Shown in pieces: positions 22,299 through 32,557 of a DNA stretch of 54,560 nucleotides. The notes beneath the pieces were generated by a model. The model was given only the letters and a program-made list of their open reading frames with translations. It made no database searches and had not been told where the DNA came from. Source of the stretch: Neolecta irregularis DAH-3 (Eukaryota > Ascomycota > Neolectomycetes > Neolectales > Neolectaceae); assembly GCA_001929475.1 (NCBI GenBank), contig LXFE01002012.1:1-54560 (forward strand). The letters are read 5' to 3'. Position 1 is the stretch's first letter; the number at the start of each line of letters is the position of its first letter. A program made the position numbers and the translations under genes.

Positions 22299-23452
22299 AT
22301 GGCATCTCCTGAGATAACCCCGTCGGCGCCTTGTCCTCCTCCAACTCCAGACAAAACCGATTATGACCAGTCTGCAGATAGTCTTCCGGTGTCCAGAGCA
22401 TACTCTACATCATCCCAACAGTTCCTGACCAAACAACTGCCCCAATCTTTTCTCACAATTCGTCCATACTTGTCGTCTTCGTCGGCTTCTTATAGCTGGA
22501 AAGTAAAGATCTGGAAGTTGTATATTACCATCTTGGATACCGCCGCAAAAGCCTCGCAAGAGGAGGGGAAAAAAGTGTGGGGTAGAGGCGAATGGTCAAG
22601 GGTTATGCGGCTTGCGAAATACAACGCTGTATGGGACGAATGTGAACAAGCCTTTGGTCAGAATGATATGGATCTAGATGTCGTCACGGCATTGTATATG
22701 TTTCTTTACAAGAGCTTCAGCTCACATCAAGAATTATGGTCTCTTTAAGACATGCAGACAATTTGCGCGATTTGCGGAAACGGATCGAGAAATACCTGGA
22801 CTTCGACACTAAACAGGAAAATCTGCGGATTAGGTCGTTAATTGAACTTTACATAATGCACGTTCTACCAAAATCGAATGACTGGGAATATGCAAGAGAA
22901 TTTATTAATACTCGGTTTTCATCTCAAGGGCAATATAAGACAGTACAATCCCAACATCTGGTCCATCATTTATAATTTATTTAGGACATCCTGAAGCGTT
23001 TGAATGAGATCGAGAATAACACGATTGCTGAAACCGCCGAGAAGATCCGTCTAGAGGAAGAAGCTCACAAACTTGAGCAGAAACAAAACAAGAAATTTCT
23101 GTTGCCACATGACTCCACGCGCAGGATTTCATTTTCAGAGACCCAGTCGGTTACTGACGACCATTCGAAAGCGGAACTGACATCGTTGTCTAAAGAATCA
23201 ACCACAACCGGATCAAAATCCTTTACACGACCTTTAACTCCATCTAAAAACCCCATGGGTCTCGTCAGTCATTTGAGACATTCGATATCTCTCTCCAACT
23301 CTGGATTCATTCGGATTATAATTTTTTTGATGGCTTTGTTCGGGGTACTGGGAAGAAAGTATATGAGGCGGAAGGCTATGGATTTCCTTAGAGTGGTATA
23401 CGGAAAGGCGATATCTACTTTGGGGATGGGTATCAGAGCGACCTATATGTAA
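22299..23452 (+). CDS. pex26: peroxin Pex26-like tail-anchored protein
   Basis: Three exons (22299-22693, 22732-22942, 22985-23452) give 357 residues. The N-terminal part is helical (KIWKLYITILDTAAK, then VSLRHADNLRDLRKRIEKYL). A Ser/Thr-rich linker follows, then one hydrophobic segment near residue 310 (FIRIIIFLMALFGVLG), then a short basic tail ending KAISTLGMGIRATYM. This architecture and tail fit fungal Pex26/Pex15, the peroxisomal membrane anchor that recruits the Pex1-Pex6 ATPases for receptor recycling. The family call rests mainly on layout and the tail, because the family is poorly conserved. Each exon joint restores a continuous frame. An alternative is another C-tail-anchored organelle protein. 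Confidence 0.65.
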
Positions 23453-23973
23453 GAACTTGTGTGCGATCTCCTTGGAGGATGGATATGATAATGGCGCGCT
23501 TTTGGATAAGCATATTCCGTGTATTTCCCAGGTATGAACAAGTATTGTTCAGACTTTTTAATCGACAAAGCAGAGTAATATCCAGATTTTTCCTCTATAG
23601 GCTTAACTATTCAGTGGCTTATAAACAAGATTGTGCATAGGTTATACCTTCATAGCCAGTCTTGACTTTCTCATAATCGAAATAGAATCTTGAAGTCCCT
23701 CTCACAACTCTAGGCATAAAATAATCAAAACAATGTGATTCGAAATACCGTTATACAGCATCTGACTTTCCAGATCTACCAAATCCTGCAGACTGTCATC
23801 AAAGTAGATACATGCGGTTTTCGCAAGTTCCTTGACTCGCAACTTTCGTCCTCCTAGGAATATGAGAAGTGCTGGTAATTCTTAAATCGGGCTCATAATA
23901 GCGCGTGCTCTCCGACCTTGTATGTAGAGAAAAAACTTTTAGCTGGTGAGTTGTGATCAACCTTCACCTCCGG
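23453..23973. other. intergenic, no gene seen
   Basis: About 520 bases between Pex26 and the CTDK-I gamma gene; AT-rich, no supported feature. Confidence 0.5.
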
Positions 23974-24690
23974 ATGGATCCCTTCGAAGGCCGATTGTCA
24001 TTTCTAAACCACCTCAAACATTTAAATGCGTCGCATTCATCATCCCAAAAATGCGCCCAATTTGCTCTTCGGCATTCTGATCTAGCAGAAGACCTATTCA
24101 GCTGTATACTCGAAGAACTCGACTCGGTATGTATCTTCTACGTTTGAACTTTAATCGGTAGACACACTTGAATGTACGTGTCAACCTATTACACCTTGTC
24201 GAAACTATATTAGATAATCCAGCGTCTAAGGAAACTTTATATCCTGACCTATTTTCAACAAATGTGGAGCGAATTTTAAAGAATTGTGTTCCTGCTGAAG
24301 GCGGGAGGGTAAATTTACAAGTTGTGAAGAAAGTACTTGAGCGGATGTATGCCAAGGGATATATTGACGCATCTTTGATGGAGGGGTTACAGCGAAAGTA
24401 TCCACTATTCAAACGAAAACGAATGCATTGATCTAGTAGCGATTTTTCCGTCCACGAATTTGGGAAAGAGGAAATATTGAGGCGCTTCGAAGAGGATAGG
24501 GAGAGGGTATGTTATATGGGAGCAAAGTGAAAAACTAACAGTACAGCATAAAAGACTCAGGGAAAATATATGGCAGATTGCATCCGATATGGAGTTCGAC
24601 AGAATGTGGGAAGAGAGCGCAGACTTTGACGAGATAGACTGGGTTTACATGAGGGAAGAATTTGAAAAACTAGAATCTTCAACAGGATAG
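23974..24690 (+). CDS. lsg1: CTD kinase I gamma subunit (Ctk3/Lsg1)
   Basis: Four exons (23974-24126, 24162-24397, 24437-24506, 24547-24690) give 200 residues. The protein starts MDPFEGRLSFLNHLKHLNAS and continues with a CID-like helical domain (CAQFALRHSDLAEDLFSCIL, then LNVRVNLLHLVETIL). The C-terminal part has the family's EEILRRFEEDRERHKRLREN and EFDRMWEESADFDEIDW blocks. It is the gamma subunit of the CTDK-I kinase, which phosphorylates Ser2 of the RNA polymerase II CTD with Ctk1 and its cyclin. The second intron (24398-24436) is 39 bases, but it contains an in-frame TGA, so it must be removed. Start codon ATG 23974 is preferred over an upstream non-ATG extension. Confidence 0.9.
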
Positions 24691-24786
24691 ATTGTGATTA
24701 TTATATGGTTCGCCTACTTTCCCGATAAAAGGGAGCTTCAACCTCGAGGTATCCACCAGAGATGATACGATTGTTCATGACTATTA

Positions 24787-25329
24787 CTATTCCAACACTA
24801 CCTTTGCTCCCAACCCAGTCAGCGTCTCTTTCATTTTCTCCGCATCTTCCTTGACGACGCCTTCCTTTAAAATCTTTGGGGCACTCTCCACAAATTTCTT
24901 TGCTTCAACAAGATTTAGCCCCAATAAGTTCTTCACTTCGCGAATAATCTTGGCCTTTACACTAGCATCTACGGCCTCCAGTTTAACGTTAAACATTGTT
25001 TTCTCTTGGGGTTTTTCTGCTTCAGGAGCGGCTTCCACAGGCGCTGAAGCAGGAGCAGCCGCAGCTGGCAGGGCAATATCTTGAATCTTAAGTTTGATCT
25101 TCATTGTTAGATCCGAGATACAGAAAGGAATGCTTTTAGGGCGGATATGAGATTTGTGGTCTCGAGGAGCGTTAATTCCGAGATCTGGTTGACGATTGTT
25201 GTGATTTTTGCCGTAGAATTATACCGAACAGATCTTGATGTAGATCTCGGGAATCTCCTACGTAGTCAAGTTTCATATTCTAAAATGGTAAATATACCTC
25301 ACATGTCTGGATATCGAACGAAGGAGCAT
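24787..25329 (-). CDS. mnp1: mitochondrial ribosomal protein bL12m (L7/L12)
   Basis: Three exons (25329-25298, 25257-25122, 25086-24787) encode 155 residues. A basic mitochondrial presequence (MLLRSISRHVRRFPRSTSRS) is followed by the L12 dimerisation region (IVNQISELTLLETTNLISAL), an Ala/Pro hinge and the complete C-terminal domain (KTMFNVKLEAVDASVKAKII through LTGLGAKVVLE). L7/L12 forms the ribosomal stalk that recruits translation GTPases. The longest single open frame covers only the last 105 residues; adding two upstream exons restores the normal family length. The SIQDIALP joint across intron 2 matches the family. Confidence 0.95.
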
Positions 25330-25638
25330 TATGTCTATCGAATTTTGTAGACTACTTTTTTGAGTGGAAATTAATCATCAACGATTCAAAAAAGGTCCCT
25401 TAATTTCGAAACACTTTGGGGGATTTTCATTACACATAACACTCTTTATGGTATTTCTATACTTCAGGATTCCTCCTTAATTGAAATGTCCCTATGTGTA
25501 GTTTTGAATTGTATATTTTCCAAGATTATGCTGTTGTGTCAAAACTTGCCTCACCCCGGTCTTCAGATTCTCAGACTATCCCCTATTCATTGATACCAAA
25601 AAGAAGAGAACAATTTTATTGAGATCGGCCAAAAAAAA
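25330..25638. promoter_or_regulatory. divergent spacer, bL12m and P5C reductase promoters
   Basis: Just over 300 AT-rich bases between divergent start codons. No specific site is asserted. Confidence 0.35.
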
Positions 25639-26493
25639 ATGTCGACTACATTATGCATTCTTGGTTGTGGTACAATGGGGAAGGCCATCCTTTCAGGAAT
25701 TCTATCTTCAGATGATTCAACTGTCCCTTCAAACTTTATTGCATGTGTTAAACGGCCTGCTTCGAAGGATAGACTACACTCCCTGTTTCCAAAGCTCAGG
25801 ATCTTTGTAGGCGATAATGTTGCCGGTGTTAACGCTGCAGATATTGTTCTACTCGGGTATTTTTCTGAGGCTATAAGATTGCTCACAACCAGATCTAAGC
25901 CTCAAATATGTAAAGAGATATTGTCCCAAGATGGAATGAGAGAGGCTCTCGAGGGGAAACTCTTGATTTCGATCCTGGCCGGGACAAGGCTTTCGCAATT
26001 ACACGAATTATGCAACCCCTCAACCCATATAATACGCGCGATGCCAAATACGCCCACAAAGATCCGTCAAGGAATGACTGTACTCGTTCCAGATAACACC
26101 GTGACAGACCTTGAACGAGATCTTACAGAATGTATATTCAAAAACATTGGATTAGTAACATTTCTTGAGGAGAAGCATATTGATATTGCTACCGCGTTAT
26201 GTGGTTCTGGACCCGCGTTCATATGTACAATTCTCGAGGCAATGACTGATGGTGGTGTAATGATGGGTCTTCCAAGACCAATTGCACAGGAGCTTGTCGC
26301 ACAGAGTATGCAAGGAACTGCTAGAATGGTTCTTGCTGGTGAACACCCAGCACTGATCCGAGATGATGTCGCGACCCCGGGAGGCTGCACTATTGGTGGG
26401 TTGTTGGCTATGGAGGATGGGAAAATCAGGAGCACGCTTGCTAGAGCAGTGCAACAAGCAGCCATTGTAGCTGAGGAATTGGGCAGAAAGTGA
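25639..26493 (+). CDS. pro3: pyrroline-5-carboxylate reductase
   Basis: Two exons (25639-25856 and 25893-26493) give 272 residues. The NADPH-binding Rossmann start is ILGCGTMGKAILSGIL. The family block VLLGSKPQ appears only after removing a 36-base intron that happens to be in frame and lacks stops; unspliced, the open frame has 12 extra residues that break this motif. Downstream are LISILAGTRLSQL, IIRAMPNTPTKIRQGMT, ALCGSGPAFICTILEAM and the signature DDVATPGGCTIGGL. The enzyme reduces P5C to proline, the last step of the pathway begun by the glutamate 5-kinase at 9528. Cytosolic, no targeting signal. Confidence 0.95.
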   Translation: MSTTLCILGCGTMGKAILSGILSSDDSTVPSNFIACVKRPASKDRLHSLFPKLRIFVGDNVAGVNAADIVLLGYFSEAIRLLTTRSKPQICKEILSQDGMREALEGKLLISILAGTRLSQLHELCNPSTHIIRAMPNTPTKIRQGMTVLVPDNTVTDLERDLTECIFKNIGLVTFLEEKHIDIATALCGSGPAFICTILEAMTDGGVMMGLPRPIAQELVAQSMQGTARMVLAGEHPALIRDDVATPGGCTIGGLLAMEDGKIRSTLARAVQQAAIVAEELGRK

Positions 26494-26717
26494 ACAGGAC
26501 ATTTATGGACTTTGTCAATGAATTTTATCAAAAATCAACAAATTTGGTTAGGGTTTAGTGTCAGTGACTTTTTGCAAAAACCTTTGAGTAATATTTCTGT
26601 TGGTTTCTGATGTCCATGTTCAACGAATTTTCCCAGTATCGCCTGTATCTCTATTTTGCATTGCATGTGGTTTGTGAAAATAACAGCCAATCGTACAATG
26701 ACTGCTACTCTACGCTT

Positions 26718-27242
26718 ATGACCATGTCACATCCTACCTTGCCCCTCGAATTTCATGAATTGTCCTCATCTCTACTTCCCCACCTTCGTTCTCTGAATAG
26801 AATCTTATTCCCCGTGAAATTCCCAGAGTCGTACTATAATGCCTGTCTAGCCAATCCAGACAACTGCATACTAGGTATCAATATAAATCAGTCATGCCTT
26901 TAATTAATAGTATGTTATCATGATAGATATATCGGGGTGGTACACTTCACCATGCTGGAAGATGCAGTGTACATCAATACAGTGGGCGTATTAGCTTCAT
27001 ATCGGGAAAGAGGAATTGGAACTCAACTGTTGGGTATTCCTATATCAAGAGCCGGGGATAAGACGATCACGTTACACGTTAAATCGGACGATGAAGATGT
27101 TATTGCATGGTATACTAAACGAGGATTTCGCCAAGTCGAAAGGATTAATAATTATTATCGTCGCTTGGGAAAAGATGCCGTGTTGCTGAAATGGTGCCGA
27201 AACTCAGAACTGGGGAATCGTTGTGATCAACCAACAAATTGA
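26718..27242 (+). CDS. GNAT N-acetyltransferase, Naa50-like
   Basis: Two exons (26718-26874, 26911-27242) give 162 residues. The N-terminal part (LPHLRSLNRILFPVKFPESYY) matches the start of Naa50-type N-terminal acetyltransferases, where FPV/FPIxY lies in the substrate pocket. The acetyl-CoA loop is YRERGIGTQLL, followed by ITLHVKSDDEDVIAWYTKRG and a conserved NNYYRRL. Naa50 acetylates N-terminal methionines. The loop between beta4 and beta5 is a few residues shorter than in the animal enzyme. An ATG six bases downstream (26724) is an alternative start. Confidence 0.75.
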
Positions 27243-27507
27243 ACGATGTCGGATTTACACAGGCGTTATTCAGGTGATATTTGGAGATCTCCGAATAAGA
27301 GCAAACTTGACATCGTTGTTCGACACTGTCTACCAATAACTGAGGAATAGCAATTGGTAGCCCTGGTTAATTGAACATGTGCCTTTTAAGGCTGTCTTGT
27401 TTGAACTTCAAGATACGGCTAATAGCGTGTCTAAATACCATAAGGTCAATACCCAATCCGGTTTCTGAAGCATATAATACCATAAACCATTGGCCGAACA
27501 TCAATCT

Positions 27508-27590
27508 GCCGACGTAGTTCAGAGGTAGAATTCTTGCTTTGGGTTTTCTAAGTTTGCAAGAGGTCTTGGGTTCAATTCCCAACGTCGGCC
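27508..27590 (+). tRNA. tRNA-Pro (anticodon TGG) with 11-nt intron
   Basis: The cloverleaf folds cleanly: acceptor GCCGACG pairs with CGTCGGC (27583-27589), with a D arm around GTTCAGAGGTAGAAT and anticodon stem CTTGC/GCAAG. The loop is TTTGGG with anticodon TGG at 27540-27542, and the T arm is TTGGGTTCAATTCCCAA. An 11-base intron (27544-27554) lies one base after the anticodon, the canonical position. The discriminator base is C. Confidence 0.93.
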
Positions 27591-27596
27591 TTTTTT
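27591..27596 (+). terminator. RNA polymerase III T-run after tRNA-Pro
   Basis: Six T residues directly follow the tRNA 3-prime end, the standard Pol III stop. Confidence 0.8.
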
Positions 27597-27968
27597 AAGA
27601 AAATTTCTATCTATTTTATCAAATAGATATCTATCTTTCTTGTACAACCGGGTGTTAATTTCATTGACATTATCCATACTGGTATAGAAATCAAGATGTT
27701 TCTATTTCGGATCACCGAGCATTTGAAGTATTTTAACGGTGATATATTGCATAGAAATATATGCTAATTTCAAACACAAACACTTGAAGAAACAAAGAAA
27801 AAAGAAAAGAAAAGATGCCGTGCAGAGAAAAATTCCTCCTTCAGGAAACCATATTGTTGAGAAAAAAAAAGAAAAAGAAAACCTCTTATTTCGCTAACCA
27901 GAGAAGCATTCAAGAGACAGAAGCTCTATATCGACGCTGTATGTGGAATAGAAAAATGAAGAAACCGA
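27597..27968. other. intergenic, A-rich, no gene seen
   Basis: About 370 bases with A-rich runs (27796-27880) between the tRNA and the 3-prime end of the FHA gene. No supported feature. Confidence 0.45.
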
Positions 27969-30615
27969 TCAATTGATGTCATTGGCGCTAGCTATTAAAG
28001 CAGCGATAGTTCCGATTCCGCCTACGAGAACACCCGCGACTCCTGTCCATATATATACGCCGACGTTTCGTTTCTTCATCGGTGGTTCAGTGAAAAGCAT
28101 CTCTTCAGTAGTGGTTGACACGTCTATGGTATCTGCTTCAAAACCTAGTTCTTCAGGTTCCCGCTTTCGTTTTCTTGAATCGATATCTGCTATTTGTTTT
28201 GGATTTTCTTGAACCTTTAGAATTCGAGGAACGTGAATGAGCTCGTTTTCATTTTCTTTTATGATATTCGGAGATATCAAGGTTTTATAGTGCTGAATGT
28301 ATGCGGTAGCTTTGCTAACGATGCTTCCATTGGTCCAAGTAGAGAAATATGTGAGGAGAGGAATCACTCGTTTCTGCAAGATTAAAATAAATTCAAAAGG
28401 AATGGGTATACTTGATGGATCGATTGGAATGCAATTCCTTCCCACGAGCACAACTGATTTAAAGATTTCTCTACAAGTGCATCATTCTAACATCAGTTAC
28501 ACTATCAAAAATGGCAATGCCTTTAAATATTGTCCAACTGACAATTCAAAGACAATTTCAGGGAGTCGAATATTCTCCCCGAAACTAATTTCGTCCCGTC
28601 GACCCAACATATTCTCTAATTTTAACTCTAGAGATTTCAAATCAGAGAACAAGAGATCCCAATGCTTTTGCAAGAACATTTCCAAGGAAACATCTCGGTC
28701 AGAGCGAATATATATATCTCGCGTTTCCCAGTAAGTAATAGCTTTCGAGATCAGACGGTCATGGCTGAGACAGTCTGAATGTTGATCATTCAGCAACGAG
28801 GCTAAATCAACGAGAACCTGCCAAGACATGCGTTCTCCATCTATTATAGAGGTGGATGGCGACAATTGAACATGTCGTGGTCTACTCATGGTATGCATCA
28901 TACCCATTCGTTGTAAACTTGGAGAGGGCGACGTTTCAGTACTCTTGGCAATGATACCGCCTTTCGAAATAGGTGATTGCTTGTCTGAACGTTGAACGTT
29001 GGGCATACTTGTTCTTCCTAGATGAACCCCGGCTCTTGATTTCCAGCCGATACTAGACGTCCGAGGCAGACTCGCAAATTTAAAGTCCAGTGGCATTGGT
29101 TCAAACGGGAGCATTGCGGAATTTGTTACTGTGTAGTTTTTCGATTGGGCTTCAATGGAACTTTGGTAGTGTGAAGATAAGCTTGAGGGCGACGAGCTCT
29201 GACGATCGGAATCTTGAAAGCTTGGTATATTTACGATCTTTTCAACTGCCGGTGTTTGACAAGATTGAGCGATTGTCTTTCCAGATGAAGAACCAGCATC
29301 GAAATGCGAATCCGGTTCAGCGAGTGCTTCATCGAAAGAGAGAAGTGCCTGAACAGACGGCATTGAATTTACCTCTTGAATACCTTGGTCCCTTATTGCG
29401 GTGACTATCCGGCGCTCCCTTGTTGCGTTGGCTATTCGAAACACTCTACTTCGCATAGGGTGTGGCGATGCAGATGCCTGGGACGAATGTAATGTCTCAT
29501 CCAGAGAGAGAAGTGCCTGAGTAGATGGCATTGAATTTGCCTCTTGAATATCTTGGTCCTTGATTGCGTTGGCCATCCGGCGCTCCCTCCTTGCATCGGC
29601 TATCCGGAACTCTCTACTTTGCGTAGGATGTGGCGATGCAGATGCCTGGGAGGTATGTGGTGTTTCATCCAAAGGGAGAAGCGCCTGAGTAGACGGCATT
29701 GAATTTGCCGCTCGAATATATTGGTCCCCGATTGCGTTGACTATCCGGCATACTCTACTTTGCGTAGAGTCTGGTGGTGCAGATACTGGGGACGTATGTG
29801 GTGTAGTGGTGCCCTCTATTTCCTTTTCTTTATCTTGTTGATTCAACTCTTCATATTCTGATTCTGTAGAGTCTCCGTCACTCACGTCTCCAGATGTTTT
29901 CTCATCGGACCTCAAAGGGGCATGGCTTGGAGAGTGGTTATCGGATGCAGAGTCTGCGCATTTGTTGAGAATTTCTAAAGAATCCCCATTGGTTGTATCA
30001 ATGTCGGGAACCTTTGACAAGGAAACTAGACAATCCGAACCTTGATGTTTTTCATCACAGGCTGGAGCATCATCGAATAGGCCGTACGAATTGGGTTTAT
30101 ATCTAACGCTCAGAAGCCATCTATCAGATAAAGTTACGGATAATATTCCAGAGACGATATTTGAACGACGTGACTTCGAGCAAGCCCTATGATGTCATAC
30201 TATCACCTTATCGCCAGAGCCGTCATACCATGGTCGCGATGGCGGATGTCTGAACCAAAGATTATGCTATCTCCAAGATGAAGAGCTGTTGGTCCCTTTA
30301 TAGCATGTCCATTTACGAATGTACCATGGGAACTGTTCATATCTCTGATGTAAACCTATCGAATGCGTTAGCTGTTTCTGGAGAAGGAGGTACTTGATTA
30401 TCCGTTTCGTCCATGAAGAAGGAAGCGTGAAATCTGGAGACTACAGCTGCTTCGTAAACAGCATTATCTTTATGGGGTAGTATATTTCTCGTGATATTTG
30501 AAGAAGCTCGCCCGACTTGAACTGGATGACCGATAGAAACGACTAGAGTCCGAAGAGGATATATATCTACGGAAACACTAGTCAGAGAGATTTTGGCTTT
30601 TCTGGATGTCGCCAT
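27969..30615 (-). CDS. FHA-domain protein with C-terminal membrane anchor
   Basis: Preferred model: six exons (30615-30394, 30355-30229, 30186-30138, 30102-28503, 28453-28412, 28373-27969), 814 residues. An N-terminal FHA domain is complete: VQVGRASSN, EAAVVSRFHASFF and, across intron 1, IRDMNSSHGTFVNGHAI. FHA domains bind phosphothreonine peptides. A long low-complexity middle holds three tandem repeats of about 60 residues. The C terminus has one hydrophobic segment (VYIWTGVAGVLVGGIGTIAA) ending in a short tail, as in tail-anchored proteins such as the Far10/SLMAP class, though I cannot confirm that orthology. Near 28450 a second exon choice is also in frame: a 30-base intron followed by no further intron. 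Confidence 0.7.
29320..29800 (-). repeat. three in-gene tandem repeats of about 60 codons
   Basis: Inside the FHA gene the protein repeats a unit containing AIxDQxIxxxNSMPSTQALL, then LDETxHxSQASASPHP, then RIAxAxRERR. The three copies are similar at the DNA level. Repeat number probably varies between strains. Confidence 0.75.
30198..30294 (-). repeat. 97-bp inverted duplication, arm inside FHA gene
   Basis: These bases cover part of exon 2 and intron 2 of the FHA gene. A near-identical copy lies inverted at 30809-30905; I find one difference (CTTTGG versus CTTTTG). Confidence 0.85.
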
Positions 30616-30964
30616 TTGGTATATCCAGGTGAAGAAATATGGGTTGAAAATAGGAAATGGCAACTGTGGAGAACCTGAAGGTATCTCTTATCCAGCCTTA
30701 TCCGGTTTTTGGGTCACCCTAATTTCAAAAGATGATAGTTTGTACAAAAGGAATGGATTTTTCAATTATAAGGCAGAATTGGAATATTCTATGAATAGAA
30801 AATTAGACGACCAACAGCTCTTCATCTTGGAGATAGCATAATCTTTTGTTCAGACATCCGCCATCGCGACCATGGTATGACGGCTCTGGCGATAAGGTGA
30901 TAGTACGGATATCCTACGCACATTGACTAGGACGTAATTGGTGTCCCGGTATTATGAATACTAT
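30616..30964. other. spacer carrying the duplicated FHA fragment
   Basis: Between the FHA gene start and the 3-prime end of the next minus-strand gene. It contains the second arm of the inverted duplication and otherwise nothing I recognise. Confidence 0.5.
30809..30905 (+). repeat. inverted copy of FHA exon 2/intron 2 fragment
   Basis: Matches 30198-30294 on the opposite strand over 97 bases with one mismatch, 514 bases away. It sits beside the 3-prime end of the small unknown gene (30965-31359), so that gene may have lost or gained sequence there. Confidence 0.85.
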
Positions 30965-31359
30965 TTACATACCATATCCTGTAACTGCCATAATCCTGTA
31001 ATTTCCATCATTAGACGACTTAATGACTCGGCCATCATCAGACAACTTTAAGGACTCGAGGCCCGAAATTACATCGGCTAGAGATTCCCTATTCTTTCCC
31101 ACAATACTAATGATTGGAGTGTCCAACCAGTTTGTAACATCATTGTCTGTATGCGTCATGACAAAGGAGATATTATTTACAAAGATATCTGCGCATTGCT
31201 CCAGTTCTCGGAGATGTAGGTCGAATGTATGTGAGCACTTTGTATTGGCTGTGCGAGCTTCTATTTGACTGGAACGGAACAAGCATTTTGGGTCTGTGAA
31301 TATGGCGAGGACTGTGTCACTCTGTGGAGGCCGTAAATACGCGATCGCCCTCCACCCAT
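30965..31359 (-). CDS. small protein of unknown function
   Basis: Two exons (31359-31341 and 31293-30965) give 115 residues beginning MGGGRSHPKCLFRSSQ. I do not recognise the family. Visible features are CSHTFDLHLRELEQCADIFV, a hydrophobic stretch NNISFVM, and DVTNWLDTPIISIVGKN. Composition is that of a compact soluble protein, with no signal peptide or membrane helix. The 47-base intron and 19-base first exon are inferred from phase; other starts are possible. The gene is divergent from the PHO80-type cyclin, with only 67 bases between start codons. Confidence 0.45.
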
Positions 31360-31426
31360 CGTAGCCTAGTCTTTGTCTGTCTTTTTAATTTATTTCGCAA
31401 TGACCAGCACACCCACACCGATATAA

Positions 31427-32036
31427 ATGGCCGCCGACTTCTCTGCACTGCCCCCCGCCCTCCTCATAAAGGTCCTCGCCCTTTATCTCTCCGCCCGCAT
31501 CTGCCACGACCTTCCGATCCCGCAGAAGCCGAAACAGCTGCTATCCGCGCTCGACCAGAAAGCCCTCATCGAGCGTCGCTTCTGGGCAAAAGCAAAGCCG
31601 GACGTGTCGCTGGAGGAATATATCGCAAGGTGCCCCTTTCCCTAAAGCTGTATTGAACCAAGGCTATACAAACACACCCAGCTCTCCGTCTCCATCCTTC
31701 TTTCGTCTGCAGTCTATCTCTCAAAACTTCCAGTCCCATTGACAGAGTGGAACATACACAGATATACACTTGCAGCCCTACGTATAGCAAGCAAAATCCT
31801 CGAGGATCGCGTGTCCGGCCACAAACTCTTCGCCTTTGTCGGGGGAGTTCGCGAAGTCGAACTATTCTGGCTAGAAATAGGCACACCCTTCTAAATTATT
31901 TGTTCTAAATGCAGGTTTTTTGTTTTTGCTCGATTTTGAGGTGAGACTCGAAGCTGACATGTTGAAAAAACAATTCGATCTAGCTACAAGTTTTGCTGAT
32001 CTCGATTTGGTCTCAGAGACTTGCGACTCGGAATGA
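31427..32036 (+). CDS. PHO80-type cyclin
   Basis: Three exons (31427-31629, 31663-31880, 31915-32036) give 180 residues. The cyclin fold reads SLEEYIARLYKHTQLSVSIL, LTEWNIHRYTLAALRIASKI, FVGGVREVELFWLEIG and FLFLLDFEVRLEADML, the order seen in Pho80/Pcl-family cyclins that partner Pho85-type CDKs. Intron 2 (31881-31914) has a GC donor, TAG|GCACAC. Reading through it stops after GTPF, just before the conserved hydrophobic block, and no GT donor lies nearby. The tail after the cyclin fold is short. It is unrelated in detail to the two cyclin-like genes at 205 and 35898. Confidence 0.8.
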
Positions 32037-32557
32037 GTTCTAGAACTGTTGATATTTGGGAGTCTGGGGGTCCTTTGTTAATTCTGTTCATATACAATCC
32101 AAACACCTGCGGAAATATCCATGAAACGACATCGCTCTGGACTTGTTAACAAATCCAACTGTTGGAAATCCGGGATTCCTAAAGACAGCTTGCAATGACA
32201 CTTTAAAATGACACCGGAAATCTCCGAATAAAGTATTCCTTTGCTTTGGTTCCAAAGAATAATAAACAACCTCGTTTTCGTACCGGAGTTACACTGAAAC
32301 ACTCTGCCTCGGAAACCAACTTACTCGAATTTCAAGAATCAAATCTCGGTCTCAGTTCGCTACGGCTAATTGCTGTGCGCGGAATTCCTTGGGGATATAC
32401 TTGGACACCGGTGGTACAGATTTCCAGTCACTACAACTCGTCAACTCGTTCCAAATATTCTCTGTGGATTGTTTTCTTGAAAAGATGCAGTATAAAGAGA
32501 CCCCCCTGCTTCTATTCTTTCTCACCCTGACTCAATACCTTCTACCCGTTAACCGCT
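32037..32557. other. intergenic, no gene seen
   Basis: About 520 bases between the cyclin and the GPI-type wall protein. Overlapping short frames (32246-32530, 32389-32670) lack motifs. Confidence 0.45.

Noticed and set aside
24787..25104. 105-residue stand-alone L7/L12
   Set aside because: The internal Met lies inside intron 2; two upstream exons supply the presequence and the dimerisation domain.
29090..29404. 104-codon plus frame opposite the FHA gene
   Set aside because: Antisense to low-complexity coding repeats.
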